From the NCBI GenBank assembly GCA_051920445.1, contig JBPPLN010000001.1:992001-1056000 (forward strand): DNA of 64,000 bases, read 5' to 3'. Positions within the stretch are counted from its first letter, which is position 1, and each line of letters opens with the position of its first letter. Positions 49,888 through 58,410 of this stretch are shown one piece after another. Below the pieces are notes generated by a model. The model saw nothing but the letters and a program-made list of their open reading frames with translations, made no database searches and was not told the DNA's origin. Source of the stretch: CAG-177 sp003514385 (GTDB lineage: Bacteria; Bacillota; Clostridia; Oscillospirales; Acutalibacteraceae). A program made the translations under genes and the position numbers.

Positions 49888-50549
49888 ACTACATAATGAC
49901 TGTAATAAACCCCGACGCGCTAAAGAAGCTCTCCGATATCTGCGCCCAGCTTGAGATACCGATGTCCGTCGCCCTGCACGGGCGCGGGACGGCGATAGAG
50001 AGTATGCGCGATCTGCTCGGCATCGATTCGACGGAAAAATGGATAGTCTTTTCAGTTGCAGGCGAAGAAAAGACGAAAGAATATATGAACAGGCTGCGCC
50101 GCACGCTGTATATCGGCGTGCCCGGTCACGGCATCGCATGGGCTGTGCCCATAAAAAGCGTTGGAGGAGGAAAAATCTTGGCATATCTCAACGACGGGCG
50201 GCAGGATGCCCGATACACGCCCGAATTCAATTTTTCATATGAACTGATTGTCGCGATAGCCAACGAGGGGCGCACGGATACCGTCATGAACGCGGCGCGC
50301 GCCGCAGGCGCGATGGGCGGCACTGTGCTCCACGGTAAAGGCACCACATCGCCCGAGAGCGAAAAGTTCCTCGGCGTATCGATAGCAAAAGAAAAAGAGG
50401 TTATTCTCATCGTCGCGCGCAAGGAGCAGAAAGCGGACATCATGCGCTCGATAATGACCCGCGCGGGCGCGGACACGGATGCGGGTGCAGTCGTGTTTTC
50501 CGTCCCTGTGAGCGAGGTCGCGGGATTCGGAATGTTCGACGAAACATAA
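49884..50549 (+). CDS. Tandem PII-like regulatory protein
   Basis: A 222-residue protein consisting of two PII-like (ferredoxin-fold) domains in tandem. The first spans about residues 1-100 (VINPDALKKLSDICAQLEIPMSVALHGRGTA). The second is about 120-222 (YELIVAIANEGRTDTVMNAA, GTVLHGKGTTSPESEKFLG). The HGRGT/HGKGT loops sit where PII proteins carry the nucleotide-binding loop. No tyrosine T-loop of classical GlnB is visible. TTG 49884 overlaps the DUF1538 stop (TTGA) and follows GGAGGTG, so the two are translationally coupled. By analogy with GlnK-AmtB or SbtB-SbtA it may gate the membrane partner (inference). Confidence 0.8.
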   Translation: MNYIMTVINPDALKKLSDICAQLEIPMSVALHGRGTAIESMRDLLGIDSTEKWIVFSVAGEEKTKEYMNRLRRTLYIGVPGHGIAWAVPIKSVGGGKILAYLNDGRQDARYTPEFNFSYELIVAIANEGRTDTVMNAARAAGAMGGTVLHGKGTTSPESEKFLGVSIAKEKEVILIVARKEQKADIMRSIMTRAGADTDAGAVVFSVPVSEVAGFGMFDET

Positions 50550-50564
50550 AAAGATAGACTTTGG

Positions 50565-50588
50565 GGCGGTGCTTCGGCGCCGCCTTTT
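50565..50588 (+). terminator. Terminator after the PII-like gene
   Basis: GGCGGTGC-TTCG-GCGCCGCC followed by TTTTG. Confidence 0.85.
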
Positions 50589-50589
50589 G

Positions 50590-50966
50590 TTATGCAAAAA
50601 ATAAACTGCGATACAATTTTAGATTTAATTTTTGGTTTAATTTGTATATTGCTCATTAAAACTGCCGATATATTTGCCGTCCTGTATTTTGCCGCAAGTC
50701 AGGTCGAATATGCCGAAAATTCTGACACAAAAGCGCAATCGGCACAATTCACATAAACTTTCAACGATAACGGAGCGTTTATGAAAGATTGTTCAATAAT
50801 AGTTAATATACAATTATATTTATGATTATATGTCAATTTTATTTCAAGCCGCATTTGCCATTCATTGCAAAATTTGAATGAAGTTTTATATAAATTGCAT
50901 TTTTGTACCGCGGTACAGCTAAATTCACTTGATTTTCTTAAATTTTTGAAACTTTTATAAATTCGC
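50590..50966. other. AT-rich upstream region of gdhA with palindromes
   Basis: Non-coding. It contains CATAAAC...GTTTATG (50752-50783) and a perfect 12-bp palindrome GTACCGCGGTAC (50905-50916), which stands out in AT-rich surroundings and may be an operator for gdhA. No ORF. Confidence 0.45.
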
Positions 50967-50995
50967 TTGCATTTTTATGCGCGGTATATTAAAAT
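50967..50995 (+). promoter_or_regulatory. Promoter of gdhA
   Basis: TTGCAT (50967-50972), N17, TAAAAT (50990-50995), about 70 bases before the start. Confidence 0.75.
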
Positions 50996-51066
50996 ATTTG
51001 GCATTGGCGGCGGGATATATTTTTTATATTTATTTTATCGCCGCAAATCGTTTTGGGAGTGATAAT

Positions 51067-52398
51067 ATGAGCTATATTGACGACATGATACTTCACGTTC
51101 AGCAGAAGAACGCGACTCAGCCGGAGTTCGTTCAGGCTGCGACGGAGGTTCTCGATTCCATTCGCCCGGTTGTCGAGGCGAACAGGACATATCAGGATTG
51201 GGCGCTTCTCGAAAGGCTCGTTGAGCCGGAGAGGGCGACGGTTTTCCGCATCTCGTGGGCGGACGACGCGGGCAAGGTTCACACAAACCGCGGCTACCGA
51301 GTTCAGTTCAACAGCGCAATAGGCCCCTACAAGGGCGGTCTGCGCTTCCACCCCTCGGTCAACATGAGCATTATAAAATTTCTCGGCTTCGAGCAGATAT
51401 TCAAAAATTCGCTGACGGGACTCCCCATCGGCGGCGGCAAGGGCGGCTCGGACTTCAACCCCAAGGGCAAGAGCGAGATGGAGATAATGCGCTTCTGCCA
51501 GAGCTTTATGACCGCGCTCTACCGCGTCATAGGCCCGAACACCGACGTTCCCGCGGGCGATATCGGAGTCGGCGGGCGCGAAATCGGCTATATGTTCGGT
51601 CAGTACAAGAGAATTACCGGGCAGTACGAGGGCGTGCTCACGGGCAAGGGACTCTCGTTCGGCGGCTCGCTCGCGAGAACAGAGGCAACGGGCTACGGCC
51701 TTGTATATCTCGTTGAAGAGATGCTCAAGAATCACGCGAACTCGATCGAGGGCAAGACGATCGTCGTCTCCGGTTCGGGCAATGTCGCAACCTATGCAAT
51801 AGAGAAGGCGATAAGCCTCGGCGGAAAAGTGGTCACGGCGAGCGATTCGAGCGGATTCGTCTATGACCCGGACGGCATCGACGTTGCGACGCTCAAGCAG
51901 ATAAAAGAAGTCCGCCGCGCAAGGATAAGCGAATATATCAAAGAGCGCCCGAACGCGAAATTTTACGAGGGCAAAAAAGTCTGGGGCGTACCCTGCGACA
52001 TAGCTCTCCCGTGCGCCACGCAGAACGAGCTCGGCGCCGAAGATGCAAAAGAGCTGATAAAGAACGGCTGCATCGCGGTCGGCGAGGGTGCGAACATGCC
52101 CTCGACTACGGAAGCTACCGAAGTTTTCCTGCAAAACAAGATTCTCTTTGCCCCCGGCAAGGCGGCAAACGCGGGCGGCGTTGCGACCTCCGCGCTCGAG
52201 ATGAGCCAGAACAGCGCGCGCGTCAGCTGGCCGTTTGAAAAGGTCGATCACCAGCTCAACAACATTATGATAAATATCTATCACAACATGGCAAACGCCG
52301 CAAAGGAATACGGACACGAGGACAACTTTGTTGTCGGCGCGAACATCGCAGGCTTCCTCAAGGTCGCCGATGCAATGATGGCGCAGGGAATAGTGTAA
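51067..52398 (+). CDS. gdhA: Glutamate dehydrogenase (probably NADP-dependent)
   Basis: A 443-residue hexameric-type GDH. It has RVQFNSAIGPYKGGLRFHP, then TGLPIGGGKGGSDFNPKGKS with the catalytic lysine, the NTDVPAGDIGVGGREIGYM region and a Rossmann motif VVSGSGNVATYAIEKA. It aminates 2-oxoglutarate with ammonia. NAD or NADP use cannot be certain from sequence, but the sequence resembles the anabolic NADP form. The frame is open from 50977, in the promoter region. ATG 51067 with GGGAGTGATA is the start. Confidence 0.95.
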   Translation: MSYIDDMILHVQQKNATQPEFVQAATEVLDSIRPVVEANRTYQDWALLERLVEPERATVFRISWADDAGKVHTNRGYRVQFNSAIGPYKGGLRFHPSVNMSIIKFLGFEQIFKNSLTGLPIGGGKGGSDFNPKGKSEMEIMRFCQSFMTALYRVIGPNTDVPAGDIGVGGREIGYMFGQYKRITGQYEGVLTGKGLSFGGSLARTEATGYGLVYLVEEMLKNHANSIEGKTIVVSGSGNVATYAIEKAISLGGKVVTASDSSGFVYDPDGIDVATLKQIKEVRRARISEYIKERPNAKFYEGKKVWGVPCDIALPCATQNELGAEDAKELIKNGCIAVGEGANMPSTTEATEVFLQNKILFAPGKAANAGGVATSALEMSQNSARVSWPFEKVDHQLNNIMINIYHNMANAAKEYGHEDNFVVGANIAGFLKVADAMMAQGIV

Positions 52399-52411
52399 AA
52401 AATATAAAGAG

Positions 52412-52448
52412 GCTCCCTCACGAAAGAATTCCGTGGGGGAGCTTGTAT
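52412..52448 (+). terminator. Terminator after gdhA
   Basis: GCTCCCTCACG pairs with CGTGGGGGAGC around AAAGAATTC, with a T-poor tail (TTGTAT). Confidence 0.68.
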
Positions 52449-52495
52449 CATACAAAACTATTTCTTCATATTTATGTGCCAAATACCGAATCCAA

Positions 52496-52670
52496 GTAGG
52501 GGTCGGCGACTCGACGACCCTATGCCGCCGACGGCGGCACGGTAACAATCAGCGATATTTTACGCAGTCTCGTTGCAGCAGTGTTGTGTCGATCGCTCGT
52601 TAGCAATAATAGAGTATGTGCATTTGTGCTGACTCCGTCAGCAGCGGTGCGTCGAGTCGCCGCACCCTAC
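52496..52670. repeat. MITE-like element with 23-bp inverted ends
   Basis: The ends GTAGGGGTCGGCGACTCGACG and the complement of the right end GTAGGGTGCGGCGACTCGACG match at 19 of 23 positions. The 175-bp interior has small hairpins (GCCGCCGACGGCGGC, GCTGACTCCGTCAGC) and no coding capacity. No clear target-site duplication was found. It fits a miniature inverted-repeat element. Confidence 0.65.
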
Positions 52671-52774
52671 AAAAGTACCTGCTAAAGAAAAGCTTTTTCA
52701 TTCAAATATTTCTCCGATATGTTCAGCTCCCCGCGAATAAAATTCCGCGGGGTGCTGTAATTTTATTTTATCTT

Positions 52775-53293
52775 TTATTCCTCCGTCTTTATTCCCTTAT
52801 CCTTGAACAAATTTTTCAGGCGTTCAGTCGACGATGAGCTAAGTGCGGTTTTCGTCAGAATAAACGCGCTGTCTGCGGCGATATAAATATAAAAAGCGTG
52901 CTTCGTCTCGCAGACCTTCTGTATCTTCGAATACGGTATGACGCGTTTTATGCGCTTTTCGCCGTGCTCGATGAGCTCCAGCTTATCCTCGTAGAAATCG
53001 AACTCCTGCTCGGCGAAGAACGATTTGTCGAGCTTTTTGAACGCCATGTATGGCGCTAAATATTGGATATAGGCATATGCCGCCGCACAGAGCACGAGAA
53101 CGGCGCTCACGACATAGAGAAATATGTTGCCGCCGACCTTCACAAAGCTCACTATAACAGCCGCGGCGCAGGCGAGCAGAAGCCAGCCGGTCGCGCCCGA
53201 AAAGCGGGTCTTTCTGCGCTTGCTGTCCGTGTAGTGGACATATTTGAGATACGAGTCAAATGTATTTTTGCAGTTTGCAGTAACTATAAGCAT
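52775..53293 (-). CDS. YcxB-like membrane protein
   Basis: A 172-residue protein with two closely spaced transmembrane helices (GWLLLACAAAVIVSFV and IFLYVVSAVLVLCAAAYAYI). A C-terminal beta-rich domain follows (FDFYEDKLELIEHGEKRIKRVIPYSKIQKV, FYIYIAADSAFILTK) of the kind in the YcxB-like family. No function is known. It follows the amidohydrolase gene with about 15 bases between and shares its strand. Confidence 0.72.
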   Translation of the reverse strand: MLIVTANCKNTFDSYLKYVHYTDSKRRKTRFSGATGWLLLACAAAVIVSFVKVGGNIFLYVVSAVLVLCAAAYAYIQYLAPYMAFKKLDKSFFAEQEFDFYEDKLELIEHGEKRIKRVIPYSKIQKVCETKHAFYIYIAADSAFILTKTALSSSSTERLKNLFKDKGIKTEE

Positions 53294-53308
53294 ATGTTTC
53301 TCCGTTTT

Positions 53309-54136
53309 TTATTCCATACCGAGCGCGCGCCCGAGATTTTTTCCGAGTATTCCCTCTTTCGCCTCTTCGGAGATATCGAGGGAGATTATTCTGTTTATCA
53401 GCGCTTTTGCGTAGTCGGCTTTTTTATACGGGAAGTCGAGCCCGAATATCGCGCAGTCATCATCCCCCTGATGAATGAGCGTTAGCAGTTCATCGTCAGA
53501 GAGAGTCCAATAATCCGGCAGACCGTTGTCGTCGGGCATAATGCTCGTCAAGCCCGCGTATACGCGCCTCGGATCGCTCGCGCGGTGATGGTTGTTGCAG
53601 ATAACCGCCAGCGCCTCGCGGAAAAAGTGATATCCGCCGACATGCTCCATGCTGAATTTAAGGCGCGGGAAGTTCCACGCGACTTCGTCAAAGAGCAGCG
53701 GCTGATAGTCCGCGATACGGTGCCAGTGCAGCCCCGTATGAAACGACAGAAACAGCCCGTTCTCCTGGGCGGCAGAATAGACCTCGCACGCTTTGTCGCC
53801 CATAATATTGAACTCCTGATATGCCGGGTGGAGCTTTATGCCCCTGAAGCCGAGATCGGCTATTCTGTTGACCTGCCCCGTGATATCGCCGGAATCAAAA
53901 TCTATCGTGCCGAAGCCGACGAGAGAATCGTCGTTCTTTATTGCGCCCGCGAGCCAGCTTATGCAGTCGCCGGTCATGTTATATTCTTTATACTGCGATG
54001 GGAACGGCGCGAAGCAGACCGCCCGCTCTATAGAACACTCGTCCATGAGCTTTTTGAGCGAATCTATCCCGCAGCCCGGTCTCGCTTCCTCCGGGAAAAC
54101 ATGGGCGTGGTTTGCAAAAATATGATAATCCTTCAT
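53309..54136 (-). CDS. Amidohydrolase-2-type metal-dependent hydrolase
   Basis: A 275-residue TIM-barrel hydrolase. The N-terminal metal pair is ANHAHVFPEE. LGFRGIKLHPAYQEFN (strand 4), LFLSFHTGLHWH (strand 5 His), FSMEHVGGYH (strand 6 His) and a strand-8-type Asp in IFGLDFPYKKADY follow. The family includes decarboxylases and lactonases (PF04909); the substrate cannot be deduced. Start ATG with AAAGGAG. Same strand as its LURP-one-type and YcxB-like neighbours, probably one transcript. Confidence 0.82.
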   Translation of the reverse strand: MKDYHIFANHAHVFPEEARPGCGIDSLKKLMDECSIERAVCFAPFPSQYKEYNMTGDCISWLAGAIKNDDSLVGFGTIDFDSGDITGQVNRIADLGFRGIKLHPAYQEFNIMGDKACEVYSAAQENGLFLSFHTGLHWHRIADYQPLLFDEVAWNFPRLKFSMEHVGGYHFFREALAVICNNHHRASDPRRVYAGLTSIMPDDNGLPDYWTLSDDELLTLIHQGDDDCAIFGLDFPYKKADYAKALINRIISLDISEEAKEGILGKNLGRALGME

Positions 54137-54151
54137 CTTTTCTCCTTTGAT

Positions 54152-54643
54152 TTAGGTCGAAGCCGACGAGGCGGTATTCGCCGCCGCCATGGCGGTGTCT
54201 ATGGCGAGGACTATGCCCAGCGATATCAACTCATAGTCCGGGTCGAGGATATCGAGCTCGTAGCTGTCGCCCCAGGTGAACCACTCCTTGTGGATGTTCA
54301 TGATGTTCCTGTCGCCGTCATAGAGCGAATATTCATGCGCCCAGAAATCGCCCTCTACCCTGAGCGAGGTGTTTTCGAGCGAATATTTCGGGCGGAAGAA
54401 AGAGAAATCCTTGACTATCTCCGCTATCTCTTCGCCGCCTATCTCGAGGATAAAATGCGGCAGAAAAGTCATCAGCCGGCGGTATATCTGCCCTATCTCC
54501 CCGCCTTGCGCGTCCATGATATGCAGCCTGCCGCGCAGGGAGAAGAATTCGCCCTCGACAAAATATCTGTCGTTTCCCGACTCGTCCTTCACTGTAAATT
54601 TTGAAGTCAGCGAAAAGACCTTCTGCTTGATATAGAGCTTCAT
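54152..54643 (-). CDS. LURP-one-related (Tubby-like) protein
   Basis: A 163-residue beta-barrel protein. It begins MKLYIKQKVFSLTSKFTVKD and carries RGRLHIMDAQGGEIGQIYRR, KYSLENTSLRVEGDFWAHEYSLYD and the closing hydrophobic helix LISLGIVLAIDTAMAAANT that threads a Tubby-type barrel. Bacterial members (YxjI-like) may bind phospholipids. Function unproven. GGGGAGG supports the start. Confidence 0.82.
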   Translation of the reverse strand: MKLYIKQKVFSLTSKFTVKDESGNDRYFVEGEFFSLRGRLHIMDAQGGEIGQIYRRLMTFLPHFILEIGGEEIAEIVKDFSFFRPKYSLENTSLRVEGDFWAHEYSLYDGDRNIMNIHKEWFTWGDSYELDILDPDYELISLGIVLAIDTAMAAANTASSAST

Positions 54644-54796
54644 TTTGTCCTCCCCTTTCCCCTTTTCAGTATATCATAAACCTCAGCCCTTTACAACCGC
54701 GGCGGCGAGTTTGCGACTAAAATAAATAATTTTTGACCGAAAAAGCCCTCAACGATTGTAACAATGCAAAAAATTCAAAAACCTTGTCCCAAGTAA

Positions 54797-54825
54797 TTGA
54801 TACGCTTGTATTTTTTTGATATAAT
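54797..54825 (+). promoter_or_regulatory. Promoter of the NifU-like/GGGtGRT operon
   Basis: TTGATA (54797-54802), N17, TATAAT (54820-54825), followed about 40 bases later by AAAGGAG and the start. Confidence 0.83.
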
Positions 54826-54866
54826 AGCTCTGTACGGGATACACAAAACGAAAGGAGACTACGTGT

Positions 54867-55559
54867 ATGAATTATACTCAAGAAGTAGAGAATATGTGTA
54901 TTGTCAAAAAGGGTCCGAACCACGGTCCTGCTCCCATCCCCGAAGAGGGCAAATGGGTCAAGGCTTATGAGATAAAGGACATCTCCGGTTTCACCCACGG
55001 TGTGGGCTGGTGTGCTCCCCAGCAGGGCGCATGTAAGCTCTCGCTCAACATCAAGGACGGCATCATCGAGGAAGCTCTCGTTGAGACCATCGGCTGCTCG
55101 GGCATGACCCATTCCGCAGCTATGGCAAGTGAGATCCTCCCCGGCAAGACCATTCTTGAGGCTCTGAACACCGACCTCGTCTGCGACGCTATCAACACCG
55201 CTATGCGCGAGCTGTTCCTCCAGATAGTCTACGGCCGCTCTCAGTCCGCTTTCTCGGACGACGGACTTAATGTCGGCGCAGGCCTCGAGGATCTCGGCAA
55301 GGGACTTCGTTCGCAGGTCGGCACAATGTACGGCACAAGATACAAAGGCGTCCGCTATCTCGAGATGGCTGAGGGCTATGTCACCAGAATGGCTCTCGAC
55401 GAGGACGATCAGGTTATAGGCTACGAGTTCGTGTCCCTGGGCAAGATGACCGACTTCATCAAGAAGGGCGACGACGCTCAGACCGCATACGACAAGTCGG
55501 TAGGCACCTACGGCAGATTCGCCGAGGCCGCCAAGTATATCGACCCGCGCAAAGAGTAA
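54867..55559 (+). CDS. NifU-N-type iron-sulfur scaffold protein
   Basis: A 230-residue protein of the IscU/NifU N-terminal fold. Candidate cluster ligands are Cys in GWCAPQQGACKLSL and TIGCSGMTHSAAMAS, with acidic residues in between. The C-terminal half (MYGTRYKGVRYLEMAEGYVTRM) is specific to this subfamily and absent from classical IscU. It would hold or transfer a cluster. It is followed 14 bases later by the GGGtGRT gene, its constant partner in anaerobes. Codon bias indicates high expression. Confidence 0.85.
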   Translation: MNYTQEVENMCIVKKGPNHGPAPIPEEGKWVKAYEIKDISGFTHGVGWCAPQQGACKLSLNIKDGIIEEALVETIGCSGMTHSAAMASEILPGKTILEALNTDLVCDAINTAMRELFLQIVYGRSQSAFSDDGLNVGAGLEDLGKGLRSQVGTMYGTRYKGVRYLEMAEGYVTRMALDEDDQVIGYEFVSLGKMTDFIKKGDDAQTAYDKSVGTYGRFAEAAKYIDPRKE

Positions 55560-55573
55560 GGAGGATACGGACA

Positions 55574-56572
55574 ATGGCATTATTTGAAAACTATGAGAGA
55601 AGAGTTGACAAGATCAACTCCGTTCTCGCTCAGTACGGCATTTCCTCCATCGAGGAGTGCAAAGAGATCACTCTTGCAAAGGGCATCGACTGCGACAAGA
55701 TCGTCAGAGGTACCCAGCCCATCTGCTTTGAAAACGCTATCTGGGCATACACAGTCGGCTGCGCTATCGCTATAAAGAGCGGCGCTGTCAAGGCTGCCGA
55801 CGCCGCTGCCGCAATCGGCATCGGTCTTCAGTCTTTCTGCATCCCCGGCTCCGTCGCCGAAAACCGCAAGGTCGGCCTCGGTCACGGCAACCTCGGCAAG
55901 ATGCTCCTCTCCGAGGAGACAGAGTGCTTCTGCTTCCTCGCAGGTCACGAGAGCTTCGCCGCCGCTGAGGGCGCTATCAAAATAGCTCTCAACGCAAACA
56001 AGGTCAGAACAAAGCCCCTGAGAGTTATCCTCAACGGCCTCGGCAAGGACGCCGCAATGATAATCTCCCGCATCAACGGCTTCACATACTGCAAGACGGA
56101 GTTCGATCCCTACACCGAGACCGTCACCGTCACCGAGCAGAAGGCTTATTCCAACGGTCCGAGAGCGGACGTCAAGTGCTACGGCGCAGACAACGTTCCC
56201 GAGGGCGTGGCTATCATGAAGCTTGAGAACGTCGGCGTTTCCATCACCGGCAACTCCACCAACCCGACCCGCTTCCAGCACCCGGTCGCAGGCACCTACA
56301 AGAAGTGGTGCGTCGAGAACGGCGTCAACTACTTCTCCGTCGCTTCCGGCGGCGGCACAGGCCGTACCCTGCATCCCGACAACATGGCAGCAGGCCCCTC
56401 CAGCTACGGCATGACCGACACCATGGGCCGTATGCATTCCGACGCCCAGTTCGCAGGTTCATCCTCCGTCCCGGCGCACGTCGAAATGATGGGTCTTATC
56501 GGCATGGGCAACAACCCGATGGTCGGCGCGACCGTCGCCTGCGCCGTTGCAGTCGAAGAGGCTATGAAATAA
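55574..56572 (+). CDS. GGGtGRT protein
   Basis: A 332-residue protein named after its motif, here SGGGTGRTLHPDNMAAG near residue 260. Conserved stretches are VGLGHGNLGKMLLSEETECFCFLAGHESFAAAEGA, YCKTEFDPYTET and MGLIGMGNNPMVGATVACAVAVEEAM. It is soluble, with no membrane segment. The family has no established function. The pairing with a NifU-like scaffold suggests a role with an Fe-S or redox cofactor (inference). AAGGAGGA precedes the ATG. High-expression codon use. Confidence 0.88.
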   Translation: MALFENYERRVDKINSVLAQYGISSIEECKEITLAKGIDCDKIVRGTQPICFENAIWAYTVGCAIAIKSGAVKAADAAAAIGIGLQSFCIPGSVAENRKVGLGHGNLGKMLLSEETECFCFLAGHESFAAAEGAIKIALNANKVRTKPLRVILNGLGKDAAMIISRINGFTYCKTEFDPYTETVTVTEQKAYSNGPRADVKCYGADNVPEGVAIMKLENVGVSITGNSTNPTRFQHPVAGTYKKWCVENGVNYFSVASGGGTGRTLHPDNMAAGPSSYGMTDTMGRMHSDAQFAGSSSVPAHVEMMGLIGMGNNPMVGATVACAVAVEEAMK

Positions 56573-56598
56573 ATCAAAGGCTCATAAAAGCATAAAGC

Positions 56599-56628
56599 AA
56601 AAACCACCGGCTGAGTCGGTGGTTTTTT
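56599..56628 (+). terminator. Terminator after GGGtGRT gene
   Basis: AACCACCG-GCTGAGT-CGGTGGTT with a T6 tail. Confidence 0.9.
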
Positions 56629-56688
56629 GTTGTTTTATGAACACTTTTATTTTTGTAACGCGGGCGCAGATGTAATACTTCAAAACAG

Positions 56689-56717
56689 TTGCAATGGCGG
56701 CGCGGAAGTTGTATAAT
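56689..56717 (+). promoter_or_regulatory. Promoter of the DUF1846 gene
   Basis: TTGCAA (56689-56694), N17, TATAAT (56712-56717). Confidence 0.78.
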
Positions 56718-56808
56718 TAATTGATTTTGATAAATTCGCGTCGAGGGGCGGCGCATTTTGCGGCGACAAAGCGCGTCAAGCGCAAAAAATATACTGTGAG
56801 GTTTTACA

Positions 56809-58296
56809 ATGTTCAAAGTGGGATTCGATAACGACCTTTATATCCAGAAACAGTCCGAGCAGATAAGCAAACGCATCAAGGAGTTCGGCGGCAAGCTCTA
56901 TCTTGAGTTCGGCGGCAAGCTCTTCGACGACTACCATGCCTCGCGCGTCCTGCCCGGCTTCAAGCCCGACAGCAAGCTGCAGATGCTCAAGAATATCGGC
57001 TCGGATGTTGAGATAGTCATTGTCATCAACGCGAGCGATATCCAGAACAACAAGATCCGCCGCGACCTCGGCATAACCTACGACAGCGACGTGCTGCGCC
57101 TCATCGACGCGTTCCGCGCGATCGGTCTTTTCGTCGGCAGCGTCGTTATCGCGCAGTATAAGGGTCAGCCCGCCGCGCTTGCATTCAAGAACAGGCTTGA
57201 AAATCTCGGCGTGCGCGTCTTTATCCACTATCCCATCGAGGGCTATCCTTATAATATCCCGCACATCGTCAGCGAAGAGGGCTTCGGCAAGAATGAATAT
57301 ATCGAGACCGAGCGCCCGCTCGTTGTTATAACCGCACCCGGCCCCGGAAGCGGGAAGATGGCGACCTGCCTCTCCCAGCTCTATCACGACAACCTGCGCG
57401 GCATCAAGGCGGGATACGCAAAGTTCGAGACGTTCCCCATATGGAACCTGCCCCTGAAGCACCCCGTCAACCTCGCATACGAGGCGGCGACCGCCGACCT
57501 CAACGACGTCAACGTTATCGACCCCTACCACCTCGAAGCTTACGGCAAGACCACCGTCAACTACAACAGAGATGTCGAAGTCTTTCCCGTGCTCAACGCT
57601 ATATTTGAGAAAATCGAGGGCAAGAGCCCCTATAAATCGCCCACGGACATGGGCGTCAACATGGCGGGCTACTGCATCTCCGACGACGCCGCAACCCGCG
57701 ACGCCTCTTTGAACGAGATAATCCGCCGCTACTTCAGCGCGCTGTGCGACCACAAAAAAGGTCTGACCGGCGACGCGGAGCTGACGAAGATAGAGAGCCT
57801 GATGAATCAGGCGGGAGTCACTGAGGAGTACCGCCGCTGCGTGCGTCCCGCGCTCGACAGAGCAAAAGAGACGGGCGCTCCCGCGGTCGCAATCGAGCTG
57901 CCCGACGGCAGACTGATAACCGGAAAGACTTCTTCCCTGCTCGGCGCGAGCTCGGCGGCACTGCTCAACGCAGTAAAACTGCTCAGCAATCAGCCCAAGG
58001 AGCAGCTGCTCATCGATCCCGGCGTTATCGAGCCGATACAGTCGCTCAAGACGAATATCCTCGGCAACAACAACCCGCGCCTGCACACGGACGAAGTTCT
58101 CATCGCGCTGACCATGAGCGCGATACAGAGCGAGCCCGCAAAGAAAGCGTTCGACGCACTCTCACTCCTGCGCGGCTGCGAGGCACATTCCTCCGTCATT
58201 CTCTCCCAGGTCGACGCGGATGTCTACCGCAAGCTCGGTATCAACCTGACCTGCGAGCCGCATTATCAAGTCAAGAAGCTCTATCACAAAGCGTAA
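56809..58296 (+). CDS. DUF1846 family protein
   Basis: A 495-residue protein, full length. It begins MFKVGFDNDLYIQKQSEQI and contains LVVITAPGPGSGKMATCLSQLYHD, a P-loop-like segment near residue 180. LPLKHPVNLAYEAATADLNDVN, NVIDPYHLEAYGKTTVNYNRD and TKIESLMNQAGVTEEYRRC are further conserved runs. It has its own promoter and terminator. Family members are widespread in Firmicutes, their fold suggests nucleotide use, and no activity is established. Expression codon bias is moderate. Confidence 0.88.
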   Translation: MFKVGFDNDLYIQKQSEQISKRIKEFGGKLYLEFGGKLFDDYHASRVLPGFKPDSKLQMLKNIGSDVEIVIVINASDIQNNKIRRDLGITYDSDVLRLIDAFRAIGLFVGSVVIAQYKGQPAALAFKNRLENLGVRVFIHYPIEGYPYNIPHIVSEEGFGKNEYIETERPLVVITAPGPGSGKMATCLSQLYHDNLRGIKAGYAKFETFPIWNLPLKHPVNLAYEAATADLNDVNVIDPYHLEAYGKTTVNYNRDVEVFPVLNAIFEKIEGKSPYKSPTDMGVNMAGYCISDDAATRDASLNEIIRRYFSALCDHKKGLTGDAELTKIESLMNQAGVTEEYRRCVRPALDRAKETGAPAVAIELPDGRLITGKTSSLLGASSAALLNAVKLLSNQPKEQLLIDPGVIEPIQSLKTNILGNNNPRLHTDEVLIALTMSAIQSEPAKKAFDALSLLRGCEAHSSVILSQVDADVYRKLGINLTCEPHYQVKKLYHKA

Positions 58297-58307
58297 ATAT
58301 AAAGAAT

Positions 58308-58342
58308 CAGCCTGCGGGGATATCCTCGCGGGCTGTTTTTTT
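58308..58342 (+). terminator. Terminator after the DUF1846 gene
   Basis: CAGCC-TGCG...CGCG-GGCTG stem followed by seven Ts. Confidence 0.85.
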
Positions 58343-58410
58343 GCAAGATAAGTCCTATAAATTGCCCTGTAAATGCCAGACCGCAAACTATGACAAAAGC
58401 CGCAGCCTAT

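Noticed and set aside
50989..52548. 519-codon open frame on minus over gdhA
   Set aside because: Antisense shadow of gdhA that also crosses its promoter and terminator.
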